Source: UBA6059 sp965227155
Lineage (GTDB): Bacteria > Bacteroidota > Bacteroidia > Cytophagales > Cyclobacteriaceae
NCBI GenBank assembly: GCA_965227155.1
Contig: OZ245731.1
Span: 1,240,001-1,304,000, forward strand
Reading direction: 5' to 3'
Length of the DNA: 64,000 bases
The position numbers and the translations under genes were made by a program. Position 1 is the stretch's first letter, and each line of letters opens with the position of its first letter. Under the pieces are notes generated by a model that made no database searches, had not been told where the DNA came from, and saw nothing but the letters and a program-made list of their open reading frames with translations. Positions 8,387 through 17,712 of this stretch are shown piece after piece.

Positions 8387-8872
8387 CTACGTTTTACTTT
8401 TTATTTTCTCTATGATTTGTGTGGAAGAATAGCCCTCGAGAAACGGAATTGTTTCCACTTTTCCACCGGATTTTATTACGTCATTTGCCCCAACAATGTT
8501 ACTTATTTCGTAATCACTTCCTTTGACTAAAATATGTGGTTTTACTTGTTTAATCAATTCTAAAGGCGTGGATTCATCAAATAAAATAACCGCATCTACA
8601 CAGCCTAATGCTGCAAGGAGAATGGATCTGAATTTTTCATTGTTGATTGGCCGCTCAGGCCCTTTAATCTCAGACACGGACCGGTCTGTATTTAGTCCGA
8701 TCACCAGCTTATCTCCTTTTGCCCTGGCCTGCTCCAGGTAATCGATATGGCCTGGGTGTAAAAGGTCGAAACAACCATTAGTAAAAACTATCCGCTGGCC
8801 CTGCTCTTTCCACTGTTCTATTACCTCATTAATGTCGGTCTGTGCTATGATTTTATTGTGCGTCCGGTTCAT
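8387..8872 (-). CDS. hldE2: D-glycero-beta-D-manno-heptose 1-phosphate adenylyltransferase (RfaE domain II)
   Basis: A ~161-residue nucleotidyltransferase equal to the C-terminal half of E. coli HldE. Motifs are VFTNGCFDLLHPGHIDYL, with the nucleotidyltransferase HxGH signature (HPGH), then VIGLNTDRSV and a late EGYSSTQIIEKI. It would make ADP-heptose from heptose-1-phosphate for LPS core. The HldE kinase half is absent here and must be encoded elsewhere. I chose the ATG at 8872, which overlaps the preceding gene by 20 bp; an ATG at 8905 gives 11 more residues and a 53-bp overlap. Confidence 0.85.
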   Translation of the reverse strand: MNRTHNKIIAQTDINEVIEQWKEQGQRIVFTNGCFDLLHPGHIDYLEQARAKGDKLVIGLNTDRSVSEIKGPERPINNEKFRSILLAALGCVDAVILFDESTPLELIKQVKPHILVKGSDYEISNIVGANDVIKSGGKVETIPFLEGYSSTQIIEKIKSKT

Positions 8873-9857
8873 TTTTCTGATTTCTGCGTAAGAATACCGA
8901 TACAATCATTGCAAAAGCGCCAAATATTACGATTGCCACTACCTGTGAAGTATGCAGCAATGTGGCCAGAAATATGCCCGATTGTTTATCTACTCCGTAT
9001 GAAATTAGCATAGCACTCACAAATAGATGGAAAGTACCTATACCTCCTTGTACCGGTGCTGCCATACCTATGCCGCCTGTTACCAATAAAGCTAAACCAG
9101 CCAGCCAGCCCAAATGGCTCGTTTCGGGCAAGGAGAATACAATAAGATAGGACATAAAATAATAACCGACCCAAATCATTACAGTAGCCAAACCAAACGC
9201 CCAAATATTGCGCACGTTTCTGATTGAAGACAACCCTTTTACGATCTCCCTTACAAAATCCAGCAACTTATTGCTAGGGCTGTCTTTGCTAAAAAACTTC
9301 TTCCTAATAAAAATTAAGGCAATTATGCCAATAATGCCAGCTAACACCAACCCCAGAATCAATGGCGTGCTTAAGTTTATTTTGGAGAATATATATTCCT
9401 GAAAAAAAGCTTCCAGCTTATCAAATTCCACAATAAATGTGATTGCAATAATGCCCAAAAGGGTGAGCATATCAAATGCACGCTCTGTGATGACAGTACC
9501 AAGACCTTCACTAAACTTCACTTTATCATTTCGCTGCAGAGCTACGCATCTCGATACCTCCCCAAGCCTCGGAAGCGCCAGGTTAGCTAAGTAACCAATG
9601 AGCACTGCGAGTGTAGTACGTGAGGTTTTGAGGTTTTCATAACCCATAGGCGCCAGTAACAAATTCCAGCGGTAAGCTCTCATAATATGAGGGACAACTG
9701 AGATACCTATAGAAATATAAATCCAGCTGTAGTCTACCTCTTTGGTTTTAGACCAAAAGTCCTGAAAATCGACATTTCGGAATGCCAGATACAGCAATAT
9801 CGCTGCTAGCACCAGACCCGCCAGGTATTTTAGTATTGAAATGAAATTTAACTTCAA
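8853..9857 (-). CDS. Flippase-like membrane protein (LPG_synthase_TM / UPF0104 family)
   Basis: A 334-residue polytopic protein with about eight hydrophobic segments. It has the family marks LPRLGEVSRC, GTVITERAFDMLTL and the C-terminal GGIGMAAPVQGGIGTFH. These resemble the transmembrane flippase part of MprF-type lysylphosphatidylglycerol synthases, but the soluble aminoacyl-transfer domain is missing. It may therefore move a lipid or act on an unknown substrate. It lies 2 bp downstream of panD and overlaps hldE2. Confidence 0.75.
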   Translation of the reverse strand: MKLNFISILKYLAGLVLAAILLYLAFRNVDFQDFWSKTKEVDYSWIYISIGISVVPHIMRAYRWNLLLAPMGYENLKTSRTTLAVLIGYLANLALPRLGEVSRCVALQRNDKVKFSEGLGTVITERAFDMLTLLGIIAITFIVEFDKLEAFFQEYIFSKINLSTPLILGLVLAGIIGIIALIFIRKKFFSKDSPSNKLLDFVREIVKGLSSIRNVRNIWAFGLATVMIWVGYYFMSYLIVFSLPETSHLGWLAGLALLVTGGIGMAAPVQGGIGTFHLFVSAMLISYGVDKQSGIFLATLLHTSQVVAIVIFGAFAMIVSVFLRRNQKNEPDAQ

Positions 9858-9859
9858 GA

Positions 9860-10210
9860 TTAGTGAATTAGCTTATTATGCGTATCAGGGAAAATTACGA
9901 TTGGCTTGTAAGATTTTGCCTCTTCTTTCGGCATACTGGCATAACTAATAATAATTACAATGTCTCCAACCTGAGCTTTTCTTGCAGCAGGGCCATTCAG
10001 ACAGACCTGCCCACTGCCGCGTTCTCCTTTGATCACATAGGTCTCCAGCCTTTCGCCATTATTCACATTGACGATCTGTACCTTTTCATTTTCTATCAGG
10101 TCTGCAGCATCCATCAAGTCCTCATCTATAGTAATCGATCCTACATAATGCAATTCAGCTTGTGTGATCTTAACCCGATGTATTTTAGACTTTAGTATTT
10201 CAATATTCAT
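9860..10210 (-). CDS. panD: Aspartate 1-decarboxylase proenzyme
   Basis: A 116-residue pyruvoyl enzyme making beta-alanine from aspartate for pantothenate and CoA synthesis. The self-cleavage site Gly24-Ser25 is present in LHYVGSITID, where Ser25 becomes the pyruvoyl group. Also present are the catalytic region NGERLETYVI, with Tyr58-type spacing, and LNGPAARKAQVGD. The length is normal. It overlaps panC by 11 bp, so the two steps feeding pantothenate are translationally coupled. Confidence 0.97.
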   Translation of the reverse strand: MNIEILKSKIHRVKITQAELHYVGSITIDEDLMDAADLIENEKVQIVNVNNGERLETYVIKGERGSGQVCLNGPAARKAQVGDIVIIISYASMPKEEAKSYKPIVIFPDTHNKLIH

Positions 10211-11060
10211 TTTTTCTCTCCAGCATAATGTTGTCTATAAGCCGAATCCCTTCCACATAGGCAGCAGCGCACAAAACTACATCATTAGCCTGCCAAGTAC
10301 CATTGATCGGCAATAAAGTCATACGGTCAACGATTTCCAGGTACTCTAAGTTTACTTCCGGAGATTTTTTGATGATGGCTACACCATAATCTATAGCTTT
10401 AGCTGCTGTAGATCCTTCTTTAATTTGGCTAGCAGCGGCATTTAGTCCTACATAGATAGCAGCGGCCACTTCTCTTCCTTTTTCACTCAACCTAAGGTTT
10501 CGGGAAGAAAGTGCCAGACCCGATGACTCACGCACAGTTGGCACAATTTGAAGTTTTGTGCCAATATTCAAATCGTTTACCAGCTGGCGAATAACCACTG
10601 TTTGCTGATAGTCCTTTTGACCAAAATAGGATACATCCGGATTAATGATATTAAACAGCTTAGCCACTACCATACCTACGCCCTTAAAATGACCCGGACG
10701 GTGCTTTCCTTCCATTATTTCTTCCAGGTAGCCAAAATCTAAGTTCAGAACAGACTTACCCGGGTACATGATTTCCTTGGTGGGCTTAAATAGCACTTCC
10801 ACCTTCATTTCCTGAAGTAGTGCAGTGTCACTTTCAATTTTATTGGGATAATTATCGAAATCCTCCTGATTATTAAATTGAGTTGGATTTACAAATAAGG
10901 ATACTACTGTGATGTCATTCTCTGCTTTACACTTCTCGATCAAAGCTTTATGCCCGGCATGCAAAGCCCCCATGGTTGGCACTAAACCAATGGAAAGTCC
11001 TTTTCTACGGTATTGATTAAGAAGATTACGGGTTGGGGTAATGTCGCTGATTATCTCCAT
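10200..11060 (-). CDS. panC: Pantothenate synthetase
   Basis: A 286-residue ATP-dependent ligase joining pantoate and beta-alanine. The N-terminal ATP-binding motif VPTMGALHAGH contains the HIGH-like element. Further marks are VSLFVNPTQFN, the YFGQKDYQQ region and SSRNLRLS near residue 180. It is the first gene of the operon panC-panD-flippase-like-hldE2-Zn peptidase and is divergent from the GlgA-like gene across a 108-bp spacer. Confidence 0.97.
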   Translation of the reverse strand: MEIISDITPTRNLLNQYRRKGLSIGLVPTMGALHAGHKALIEKCKAENDITVVSLFVNPTQFNNQEDFDNYPNKIESDTALLQEMKVEVLFKPTKEIMYPGKSVLNLDFGYLEEIMEGKHRPGHFKGVGMVVAKLFNIINPDVSYFGQKDYQQTVVIRQLVNDLNIGTKLQIVPTVRESSGLALSSRNLRLSEKGREVAAAIYVGLNAAASQIKEGSTAAKAIDYGVAIIKKSPEVNLEYLEIVDRMTLLPINGTWQANDVVLCAAAYVEGIRLIDNIMLERKNEY

Positions 11061-11099
11061 CGCTAAGGAAGCTCAAAGCGGCAAAACTAAATGCTTGGC

Positions 11100-11130
11100 T
11101 TGAATAATGGCCGTATTTGTAGTATTTTTG
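11100..11130 (+). promoter_or_regulatory. Candidate Bacteroidota promoter for the GlgA-like gene
   Basis: TTG at 11100-11102 and TATTTTTG at 11123-11130, separated by 20 nt, match the -33 and -7 elements of the Bacteroidota housekeeping promoter. The start codon is 38 nt further on. Confidence 0.6.
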
Positions 11131-11168
11131 TGCTCATTTTAAAATAATCAATATAAACTCCTATAACT

Positions 11169-11981
11169 ATGTCTAATCTGAGAATCCTGTATGTGGCTAG
11201 TGAAATCAATCCTTTTTTGAAAACAACCGAGGTAGCTGACTTTGTGCGAAAGCTTCCCCAGGCAATGCAAGAAAAAGGCATGGAAATAAGAATCCTTGTG
11301 CCAAGATTTGGGTTGATTAATGAAAGAAAAAACCGGCTTCATGAGGTTGTGCGTTTGTCAGGTATTAACATAGCGGTAGGTGAAGAAGAAAAGCCATTGG
11401 TTATCAAAGTGGCTTCTATTCCTAATGCCAAACTTCAGGTTTACTTTATTGACAATGAAGATTATTTCCATAGAAAATCAGTGTTCTTTGACAAAGAAGG
11501 TGGTTTCTATGAAGACAATGACGAAAGAGCGATCTTCTTCTGCAAGGGTGTGCTTGAAACAGTGAAAAAACTGGGATGGGCGCCAGATATTGTACACTGC
11601 CATGATTGGATGACAAGCCTTGTACCTCTATATGTGAAAACTACTTATAAAAATGATCCCATCTTCCAAAATACAAAGACTGTTTTCTCCGTTCATGGTA
11701 ACGAGTTCTCTCATAAGTTTGGAGATGACCTATTAGAAAAAGTAAAAATGCTTGATATCGATGACCAAATGTTGAATCCATTGAAGTCAGCAGATTATCA
11801 GGGTTTTGTAAAGGTAGGTGTAACCTATGCTGATGCAGTAATACAACCTCAGGAAGAAGTAAGTGAGAGCCTGAACAGGGTGCTTGCTGAAATTGATGGA
11901 GAAAAAAGATTTGAAGTAAACGAAGCTAACGATACAAACTTAGATTCTTATTATAACCTTTATAATGAACTTGTTGGATAA
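11169..11981 (+). CDS. Glycogen/starch synthase N-terminal (GT5) domain protein
   Basis: A 270-residue protein covering only the N-terminal Rossmann domain of GT5 glycogen synthase. It has ILYVASEINPFLKTTEVADFVRKLP (the family has KxGGL near here; the glycines are lost), PDIVHCHDWMTSLVPLYVKT and SVHGNEFSHKF. The C-terminal GT-B nucleotide-sugar-binding domain is absent, and the ORF stops normally and runs straight into DUF4270. Full glycogen synthases are ~470 residues. Lacking the ADP-glucose site, it is unlikely to be a normal synthase. A promoter match lies upstream. It overlaps the next gene by 17 bp. Confidence 0.75.
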   Translation: MSNLRILYVASEINPFLKTTEVADFVRKLPQAMQEKGMEIRILVPRFGLINERKNRLHEVVRLSGINIAVGEEEKPLVIKVASIPNAKLQVYFIDNEDYFHRKSVFFDKEGGFYEDNDERAIFFCKGVLETVKKLGWAPDIVHCHDWMTSLVPLYVKTTYKNDPIFQNTKTVFSVHGNEFSHKFGDDLLEKVKMLDIDDQMLNPLKSADYQGFVKVGVTYADAVIQPQEEVSESLNRVLAEIDGEKRFEVNEANDTNLDSYYNLYNELVG

Positions 11982-13290
11982 GCAAAACACCTGGCAATGG
12001 CTGCTAGCGGCTATTGCAATAGTGTTAGTAGCGTGTGAAGAACCAGGAGAAATAGGATTAGATTTAGGACAGCAGGACAATCAGCTGGACGTCAATTTGA
12101 AGGTAATTAATCTACCGGCCTCCAATGTTTTTATCGATAGTGTAAGAACTGACCTCAGCGGTCAGTTTTTAGTTGGTACATATAATGACCCCACTTTTGG
12201 TAAGGTCACCGCAGAGGCCTACACTCAATTTAACCTTGACTTTGAAGGAGACCCAATTGTAAATGTTGATGCGCAGTTGGACTCATTGGTGTTGCATTTG
12301 AGACCAAGCTTTTATCACGGCACAGACTTCTCAGGCCAACAGGAGATTAATGTCTATCGCCTAACGGATACACTCTTCTCAGAGGTGACTTACCTTTCCA
12401 AGTTTGCTACGGAGAGAACCCGTGTGCCTATTGGCACAGCGCGAGTAACAATACTGCCAGATACCGACTCCCTGATTTCTATCAGACTGGATCAGGTATT
12501 TGCAGAGCAGTTGTTTGAAGAGGCCAGGGAGTTTATTGCACCCGATGTTTTTCAACGCGAATTGAAAGGATTAGCGATTGGTGGAGGAGCAAATAACAGC
12601 GTGATCATTGGATTTGATCCGATTGACGAAGACACCAGAATGTCCATTTACTATCAAATTCCTTCTTTGAACATTGATAGCATTGAGTATCGCTTTGAAT
12701 TTAATGGAGATAACACTGTGCGGTATAATCAATATCGAGTAGACAGAAGCAACTCCACACTTAGTGGCATAAACCCTTATGAGGAGTTTGTTGCACCTAC
12801 GGATGAAATCTACTTGCAACCAGGTACCGGCATATTACCGGTCATTGATTTTGGGCCGTTTATTGATTGGGCCGACAGTCTGGACAATTATGTGATCAAC
12901 AGGGCAGAGTTAGAAATCTCTCCTAACCTAACGCATAGCGCCTTTAATGAAATAGAATACCCTAATGAGGTTAGGTATTTGTATTTTGAAGATGGAAACA
13001 TAAATGGGCCTGGTGTAACGCTTGACCCCAGATCATCTATCATACTTAGCGATAACTCTTACCTGGTGGGTTCTTTTGAACCCCTATCCCATACTTATGA
13101 TCCGGTTGTAAGGCAGGGATACATTGGAACCATGACCATCTTTCTTGAATTATTAGCTGATGGCCGATTGGAAGTTCCTCATAAGGTTGCCGTTCAACCG
13201 AGGACTATATCCAGCCTTAATCAGGCTACTTTCCCAAAGAACGGGGTTAGACTCAAAGTATATTACACATCAACCCGGAATAATTTCTAG
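11965..13290 (+). CDS. DUF4270 family outer-membrane-type lipoprotein
   Basis: A 441-residue secreted lipoprotein. The signal segment WLLAAIAIVLVAC ends in a lipobox with Cys24, followed by acidic residues (EEPGEIG) like the Bacteroidota surface-export signal. The rest is beta-rich, and FLVGTYNDPTFGKVTAEAYTQF is the recognisable DUF4270 opening. The function is unknown. Overlap with the GlgA-like gene by 17 bp suggests coupled expression. The start at 11965 places the signal peptide correctly. Confidence 0.75.
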   Translation: MNLLDKQNTWQWLLAAIAIVLVACEEPGEIGLDLGQQDNQLDVNLKVINLPASNVFIDSVRTDLSGQFLVGTYNDPTFGKVTAEAYTQFNLDFEGDPIVNVDAQLDSLVLHLRPSFYHGTDFSGQQEINVYRLTDTLFSEVTYLSKFATERTRVPIGTARVTILPDTDSLISIRLDQVFAEQLFEEAREFIAPDVFQRELKGLAIGGGANNSVIIGFDPIDEDTRMSIYYQIPSLNIDSIEYRFEFNGDNTVRYNQYRVDRSNSTLSGINPYEEFVAPTDEIYLQPGTGILPVIDFGPFIDWADSLDNYVINRAELEISPNLTHSAFNEIEYPNEVRYLYFEDGNINGPGVTLDPRSSIILSDNSYLVGSFEPLSHTYDPVVRQGYIGTMTIFLELLADGRLEVPHKVAVQPRTISSLNQATFPKNGVRLKVYYTSTRNNF

Positions 13291-13336
13291 TAGGCATTTG
13301 AGTTGCTAATTATTCCCAAAAATCTATTTTTGAAAT

Positions 13337-15172
13337 ATGTGTGGAATTGTAGGATACATTGGAGATAAAGATGCATTCCCGGTACTTCTTAAAGGTCTTA
13401 AGCGACTGGAATACCGAGGCTACGATAGTGCAGGTATTGCTTTGATCAATGGAGGACTAAAAGTCTTCAAAAAAGAAGGAAAAGTTGCCGCGTTAGAAGC
13501 ATTCAGTGAAGGGAAACTATCACATTCTAATATTGGAATAGGGCACACACGGTGGGCCACCCATGGTGAACCAAGTGATGCTAATGCGCACCCTCATGTT
13601 TCCAATTCAGAACGACTTGCCATCATCCACAATGGTATCATAGAGAATTACAGCTCTATCAAAGAAGAGCTTGAGAATAATGGGTACTCTTTCACCAGTG
13701 ATACAGACACTGAAGTGCTTGTTGTTTTCATCGAAGATATTCTGAAAAAAAATGATTGCAGCCTGGAAGAAGCAGTAAGAATTGCCCTATCTAAGGTTGT
13801 GGGTGCCTATGCTATAGTCGTATTGTCGGAGGATGACCCTAACAAGCTGGTAGCAGCCAGAAAAGGCAGCCCGCTGGTGATAGGTGTAGGTAAAGGAGAG
13901 TATTTTCTGGCCTCAGATGCTACCCCCATTGTAGAATATACCAATGAGGTGGTTTACCTCAATGATCAGGAAGTGGCGGTGATCAAGAAGGATTCACTTG
14001 AAATCAAAAACTTCAAAGACCTTACGCAGACACCTTATATACATACCCTTGATCTGGCTTTGGAAGCTATTGAAAAAAGTGGCTACGAGCATTTCATGTT
14101 AAAGGAAATCTTTGAGCAACCTCGTTCAATTGCCGATTGTATGCGAGGAAGGTTAAAAGCTTCTGAAGGTCATTTGGTTTTGGGGGGTATTCGTGATTAT
14201 TCCAATAAGCTTATTCATGCCGAGCGTATCGTCTTTCTAGCCTGCGGCACTTCATGGCATGCCTGCCTGGTTGCGGAGTACCTGATTGAAGAGTTTTGCA
14301 GGATACCTGTAGAAGTTGAATATGCCTCAGAGTTTCGATACAGAAACCCTGTGATCAGAGAAGGGGATATTGTCTTTGCTGTATCACAATCGGGAGAAAC
14401 TGCAGATACGCTAGCCGCCATAGAATTGGCAAAATCAAAAGGAGCCATCATTTTTGGAATAGTCAATGTAGTAGGTTCGTCCATTTCCAGGGTTTCTCAT
14501 GAAGGTGCCTATCTGCATGCCGGTCCGGAGATCGGTGTGGCTAGTACAAAAGCATTTACCGCTCAGTTAACCGTAATTACGATGATTGCCTTAAAAATGG
14601 CATATCGAAAAGGCACTTTGGCAGAAGGTAAATTCAGGGAATTGCTGGTAGAGCTCGAGCAGATTCCTGAGAAGGTTAAGCAAGCGCTCTCCTCGGCCGA
14701 GCAGATCAAAGAGATTGCTGCCATTTACAAAGATGCGCGTAACTTCCTATATCTGGGTCGTGGGCAAAACTTCCCAGTTGCACTAGAAGGCGCCCTAAAG
14801 CTGAAGGAGATTTCCTACATCCACGCTGAAGGCTACCCTGCAGCTGAAATGAAACATGGCCCAATTGCACTGATCGACGAAAATATGCCAGTAGTATTTA
14901 TCGCTACCCGCGATAGCTCGTATGATAAAATCGTCTCCAATATCCAGGAAGTAAAAGCGAGAAAAGGCAAGGTGATTGCCATTGTAACACAGGGCGATAA
15001 CCTTATCCATAAAATGGCCGACCATGTCATTGAAGTGCCAAATACCAGCGATGCACTAATGCCTATGGTATCGGTCATACCACTGCAACTATTATCCTAC
15101 TACATAGCCATTATGCGTGGATGTGATGTGGATCAGCCTCGAAATCTTGCAAAATCTGTAACTGTAGAATAG
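13337..15172 (+). CDS. glmS: Glutamine-fructose-6-phosphate aminotransferase (isomerizing)
   Basis: A 611-residue enzyme making glucosamine-6-phosphate, the entry to peptidoglycan and LPS amino sugars. The N-terminal amidotransferase begins MCGIVGYIG, with Cys2 as nucleophile, followed by GHTRWATHGEPS and HNGIIEN. Two SIS domains follow (CGTSWHACL, SQSGETADTLAA; later LGRGQNFPVALEGALKLKE, AEMKHGPIALI), and the C-terminal LAKSVTVE tail is intact. The length is normal. TATTTTTG at 13325-13332 resembles a -7 element but is very near the ATG. ridA follows after 2 bp. Confidence 0.97.
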   Translation: MCGIVGYIGDKDAFPVLLKGLKRLEYRGYDSAGIALINGGLKVFKKEGKVAALEAFSEGKLSHSNIGIGHTRWATHGEPSDANAHPHVSNSERLAIIHNGIIENYSSIKEELENNGYSFTSDTDTEVLVVFIEDILKKNDCSLEEAVRIALSKVVGAYAIVVLSEDDPNKLVAARKGSPLVIGVGKGEYFLASDATPIVEYTNEVVYLNDQEVAVIKKDSLEIKNFKDLTQTPYIHTLDLALEAIEKSGYEHFMLKEIFEQPRSIADCMRGRLKASEGHLVLGGIRDYSNKLIHAERIVFLACGTSWHACLVAEYLIEEFCRIPVEVEYASEFRYRNPVIREGDIVFAVSQSGETADTLAAIELAKSKGAIIFGIVNVVGSSISRVSHEGAYLHAGPEIGVASTKAFTAQLTVITMIALKMAYRKGTLAEGKFRELLVELEQIPEKVKQALSSAEQIKEIAAIYKDARNFLYLGRGQNFPVALEGALKLKEISYIHAEGYPAAEMKHGPIALIDENMPVVFIATRDSSYDKIVSNIQEVKARKGKVIAIVTQGDNLIHKMADHVIEVPNTSDALMPMVSVIPLQLLSYYIAIMRGCDVDQPRNLAKSVTVE

Positions 15173-15174
15173 AT

Positions 15175-15552
15175 ATGAAAAAGAGAATAAACACTTCCAA
15201 AGCTCCTGCTCCAATAGGCCCTTACAGTCAGGCTATTAAGCACGGTAATACTTTATATGTCTCAGGTCAAATCGCTATCAACCCTGAAACTGGTGAGTTA
15301 AACAACGCTGATATCACTACAGAAACCCACCAGGTCATGAAAAACCTAGGTGAAATCCTCAAAGAAGCAGGTATGGACTATGGGCATATTGTGAAAACAA
15401 CCATTTTTATTAAAAACATGCAGGATTTCGCCCGTATCAACTCGGAATATGGAAAATTCTTTGGTGAGGTACCTCCCGCTCGAGAAACAGTAGAGGTTAG
15501 CGCTTTACCTAAATACGTAAATGTAGAGATCTCTTGTATTGCTATTGAGTAA
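15175..15552 (+). CDS. ridA: RidA family reactive-intermediate deaminase
   Basis: A 125-residue YjgF/YER057c/UK114 protein that hydrolyses 2-aminoacrylate and similar enamines or imines. Typical motifs are APAPIGPYSQAIKHGNTLYVSGQIA at the N-terminus, NPETGEL, and PPARETVEVSALP with the substrate-binding Arg, followed by VEISCIA. It is tightly packed behind glmS (2-bp gap) and abuts the next gene without a gap. Confidence 0.92.
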   Translation: MKKRINTSKAPAPIGPYSQAIKHGNTLYVSGQIAINPETGELNNADITTETHQVMKNLGEILKEAGMDYGHIVKTTIFIKNMQDFARINSEYGKFFGEVPPARETVEVSALPKYVNVEISCIAIE

Positions 15553-16029
15553 ATGAACTTCTTCCCTGTAAGAAGGACATTTATACCATTGCCCTGCTCT
15601 GCACAAAGAGCAGAGGCTCTACTTTACAGTAGTATCAGAAAGAAACAGGAAGCTATCAGCGTTAGCCTGGGAGAAGAGGCAAAACCCATTTTTAATGGAT
15701 GGGTCAAGGATCAAAAATTTAGAATATCGTTGCTTATTAAGCAGCCTCAAAGTTTTCTTCCCCTCGTAAATGGTACGATAGCATCTACTTCAAAAGGCTG
15801 CCTGGTGGAATGTAAATACAGTCTGTTTTTCAGCACCCAGCTTTTCCTTGCATTTTGGTCAATCATTACCGCAGGTCTAACTATTCTTTACACATTTGTG
15901 GATTATCAACCTACCCATGCCATTTTTGCATTTACGCTAGGTGTAGGCAACTACGTGATCGCACTTTCCAATTTTGATCTCCATTTCAAGCGAACCCAAA
16001 GGCATATCCAATCGGTATTTAACGAATAA
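15553..16029 (+). CDS. Conserved hypothetical membrane protein
   Basis: A 158-residue protein that I do not recognise as a named family. The first ~85 residues are soluble with a beta-strand pattern (FRISLLIKQPQSFLPLVNG, GCLVECKYSLFF). Two hydrophobic segments follow (about 92-114 and 121-141), then a basic tail. The ATG directly follows the ridA stop, so it is likely cotranscribed. Similar strand-then-two-helix proteins occur in Bacteroidota with no known function. A 147-bp spacer follows before gltX. Confidence 0.5.
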   Translation: MNFFPVRRTFIPLPCSAQRAEALLYSSIRKKQEAISVSLGEEAKPIFNGWVKDQKFRISLLIKQPQSFLPLVNGTIASTSKGCLVECKYSLFFSTQLFLAFWSIITAGLTILYTFVDYQPTHAIFAFTLGVGNYVIALSNFDLHFKRTQRHIQSVFNE

Positions 16030-16176
16030 ACTGCCAGAACTCTATAGAGAACGCAAATTACAATTGAGCACCGAACCAGTTATTCTTTTCACAGCATGAA
16101 CAATACATCTCTAATTGAATTATTAGAGTAAGGTGATGAATTCACTACCTTTGTACCCGAATTTTTACGAAGAAAT

Positions 16177-17712
16177 ATGAGTACTGAAGTACGAGTTAGA
16201 TTTGCTCCCAGTCCTACCGGACCATTACATATAGGCGGTGTACGCACTGCGCTTTACAACTATCTTTTTGCCAAAAAGCACAATGGCAAAATGATCTTAA
16301 GAATTGAAGATACTGACAAGGCAAGGTATGTAGATGCAGCTGAATCTTATATCATAGAAAGCCTGGAATGGTGTGGCATTAAAGCAGATGAGAGTCCTGC
16401 CAAGGGAGGGCCTTTTGCACCATACCGGCAATCGGAGAGAAAAGATCTCTATCAGCAATATGTACAACAACTGGTAGATAATGGGCATGCTTATTATGCG
16501 TTTGATACCGCTGAAGAACTTGATGCGATGCGCGAAAAGTTGAAGGTGAAAGGCGTTGACAACCCTACCTACAACGCTCTTACGCGAACTACCATGAAAA
16601 ACTCTCTTACCCTGCCAGAGGAGGAAGTTAAAGAGCTGATGGATAATGGTGTGCCCTATGTCGTAAGAATTAAAATACCGCTGAAACGTGAAGTAAGGCT
16701 CAATGATTTGATCCGCGGTTGGGTAATGGTACAGTCATCTACCCTTGACGATAAAGTTTTGATGAAATCAGATGGTATGCCTACCTACCATTTAGCCAAT
16801 GTGGTGGATGATTATCTTATGAAGATCACACACGTAATCAGAGGTGAGGAATGGTTGCCCAGCGCACCCTTGCATGTCCTGCTGTATGAGTACCTGGGTT
16901 GGGAAGATGTAATGCCGAAGTTTGCTCACCTGCCACTCATCTTAAAATCAGATGGCAAAGGGAAACTCAGCAAACGTGATGGCGAAAAACATGGATATCC
17001 TGTATTTCCGCTAGAATGGAAAGATCCAAATGATGTTGCCATCTCTAAAGGCTTTAGAGAAGAAGGGTATTTACCTGAAGCATTTCTCAATTTTATGGCC
17101 CTGTTGGGCTGGAACCCAGGTACGGAACAGGAGCTTTTTGAGCTAGATCAACTTATTCAGGAATTCAGCATCGAGCGGATCGGTAAGGGCGGTGCTAAAT
17201 TCGACATTCAAAAAGCAAGGTGGTTTAACCAGCAATACCTTAAAAACAAACCGGATGAGGTGTTGGCTAGCACATTAGCAGAAGAACTAAACCAAAAAGG
17301 TATTGCATGCTCTGAAGAAAAACTACGGAAAATTGTAAACCAGCTTAAAGAGCGTGTGGAAATCTCCAGTGAGTTCTTTGAGACAGGTAAGTTCTTTTTT
17401 CAAGCACCTGATACGTATGATGATAAGGTGGCCAACAAAAAATGGACTGAAGAAGCTGTGAGTATTTTGCAAGCATTTGCAGATCAGATTTCTGATAAAG
17501 AATCTCTGTCAGCTGATGATGCAAAGGCATTGCTGGAGCAAATTGTAGAGCAACAAAATTCAAAGCTTGGTAAGGTGATGCCTGCATTGAGATTGTCACT
17601 TACAGGCCAGGGTGGCGGCCCTGATCTGATGAATATCATTGAAATCCTTGGACCCAAAGAGGCTGCCTTACGTATACATAAAGCAGTTGAAGTTCTGGAA
17701 ATCAAAGTATAA
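16177..17712 (+). CDS. gltX: Glutamate-tRNA ligase
   Basis: A 511-residue class I aminoacyl-tRNA synthetase. The HIGH motif is in FAPSPTGPLHIGGVRTALYNY and the KMSKS equivalent is KLSKRDGEKHG. The C-terminal anticodon-binding helical domain is present (GWNPGTEQELFELDQLI onward). The length suits a Bacteroidota GltX. A -7-like TACCTTTG at 16146-16153 lies 23 bp before the ATG, but no well-spaced -33 element was seen. It overlaps the following small gene by 1 bp (TAATG). Confidence 0.97.
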   Translation: MSTEVRVRFAPSPTGPLHIGGVRTALYNYLFAKKHNGKMILRIEDTDKARYVDAAESYIIESLEWCGIKADESPAKGGPFAPYRQSERKDLYQQYVQQLVDNGHAYYAFDTAEELDAMREKLKVKGVDNPTYNALTRTTMKNSLTLPEEEVKELMDNGVPYVVRIKIPLKREVRLNDLIRGWVMVQSSTLDDKVLMKSDGMPTYHLANVVDDYLMKITHVIRGEEWLPSAPLHVLLYEYLGWEDVMPKFAHLPLILKSDGKGKLSKRDGEKHGYPVFPLEWKDPNDVAISKGFREEGYLPEAFLNFMALLGWNPGTEQELFELDQLIQEFSIERIGKGGAKFDIQKARWFNQQYLKNKPDEVLASTLAEELNQKGIACSEEKLRKIVNQLKERVEISSEFFETGKFFFQAPDTYDDKVANKKWTEEAVSILQAFADQISDKESLSADDAKALLEQIVEQQNSKLGKVMPALRLSLTGQGGGPDLMNIIEILGPKEAALRIHKAVEVLEIKV

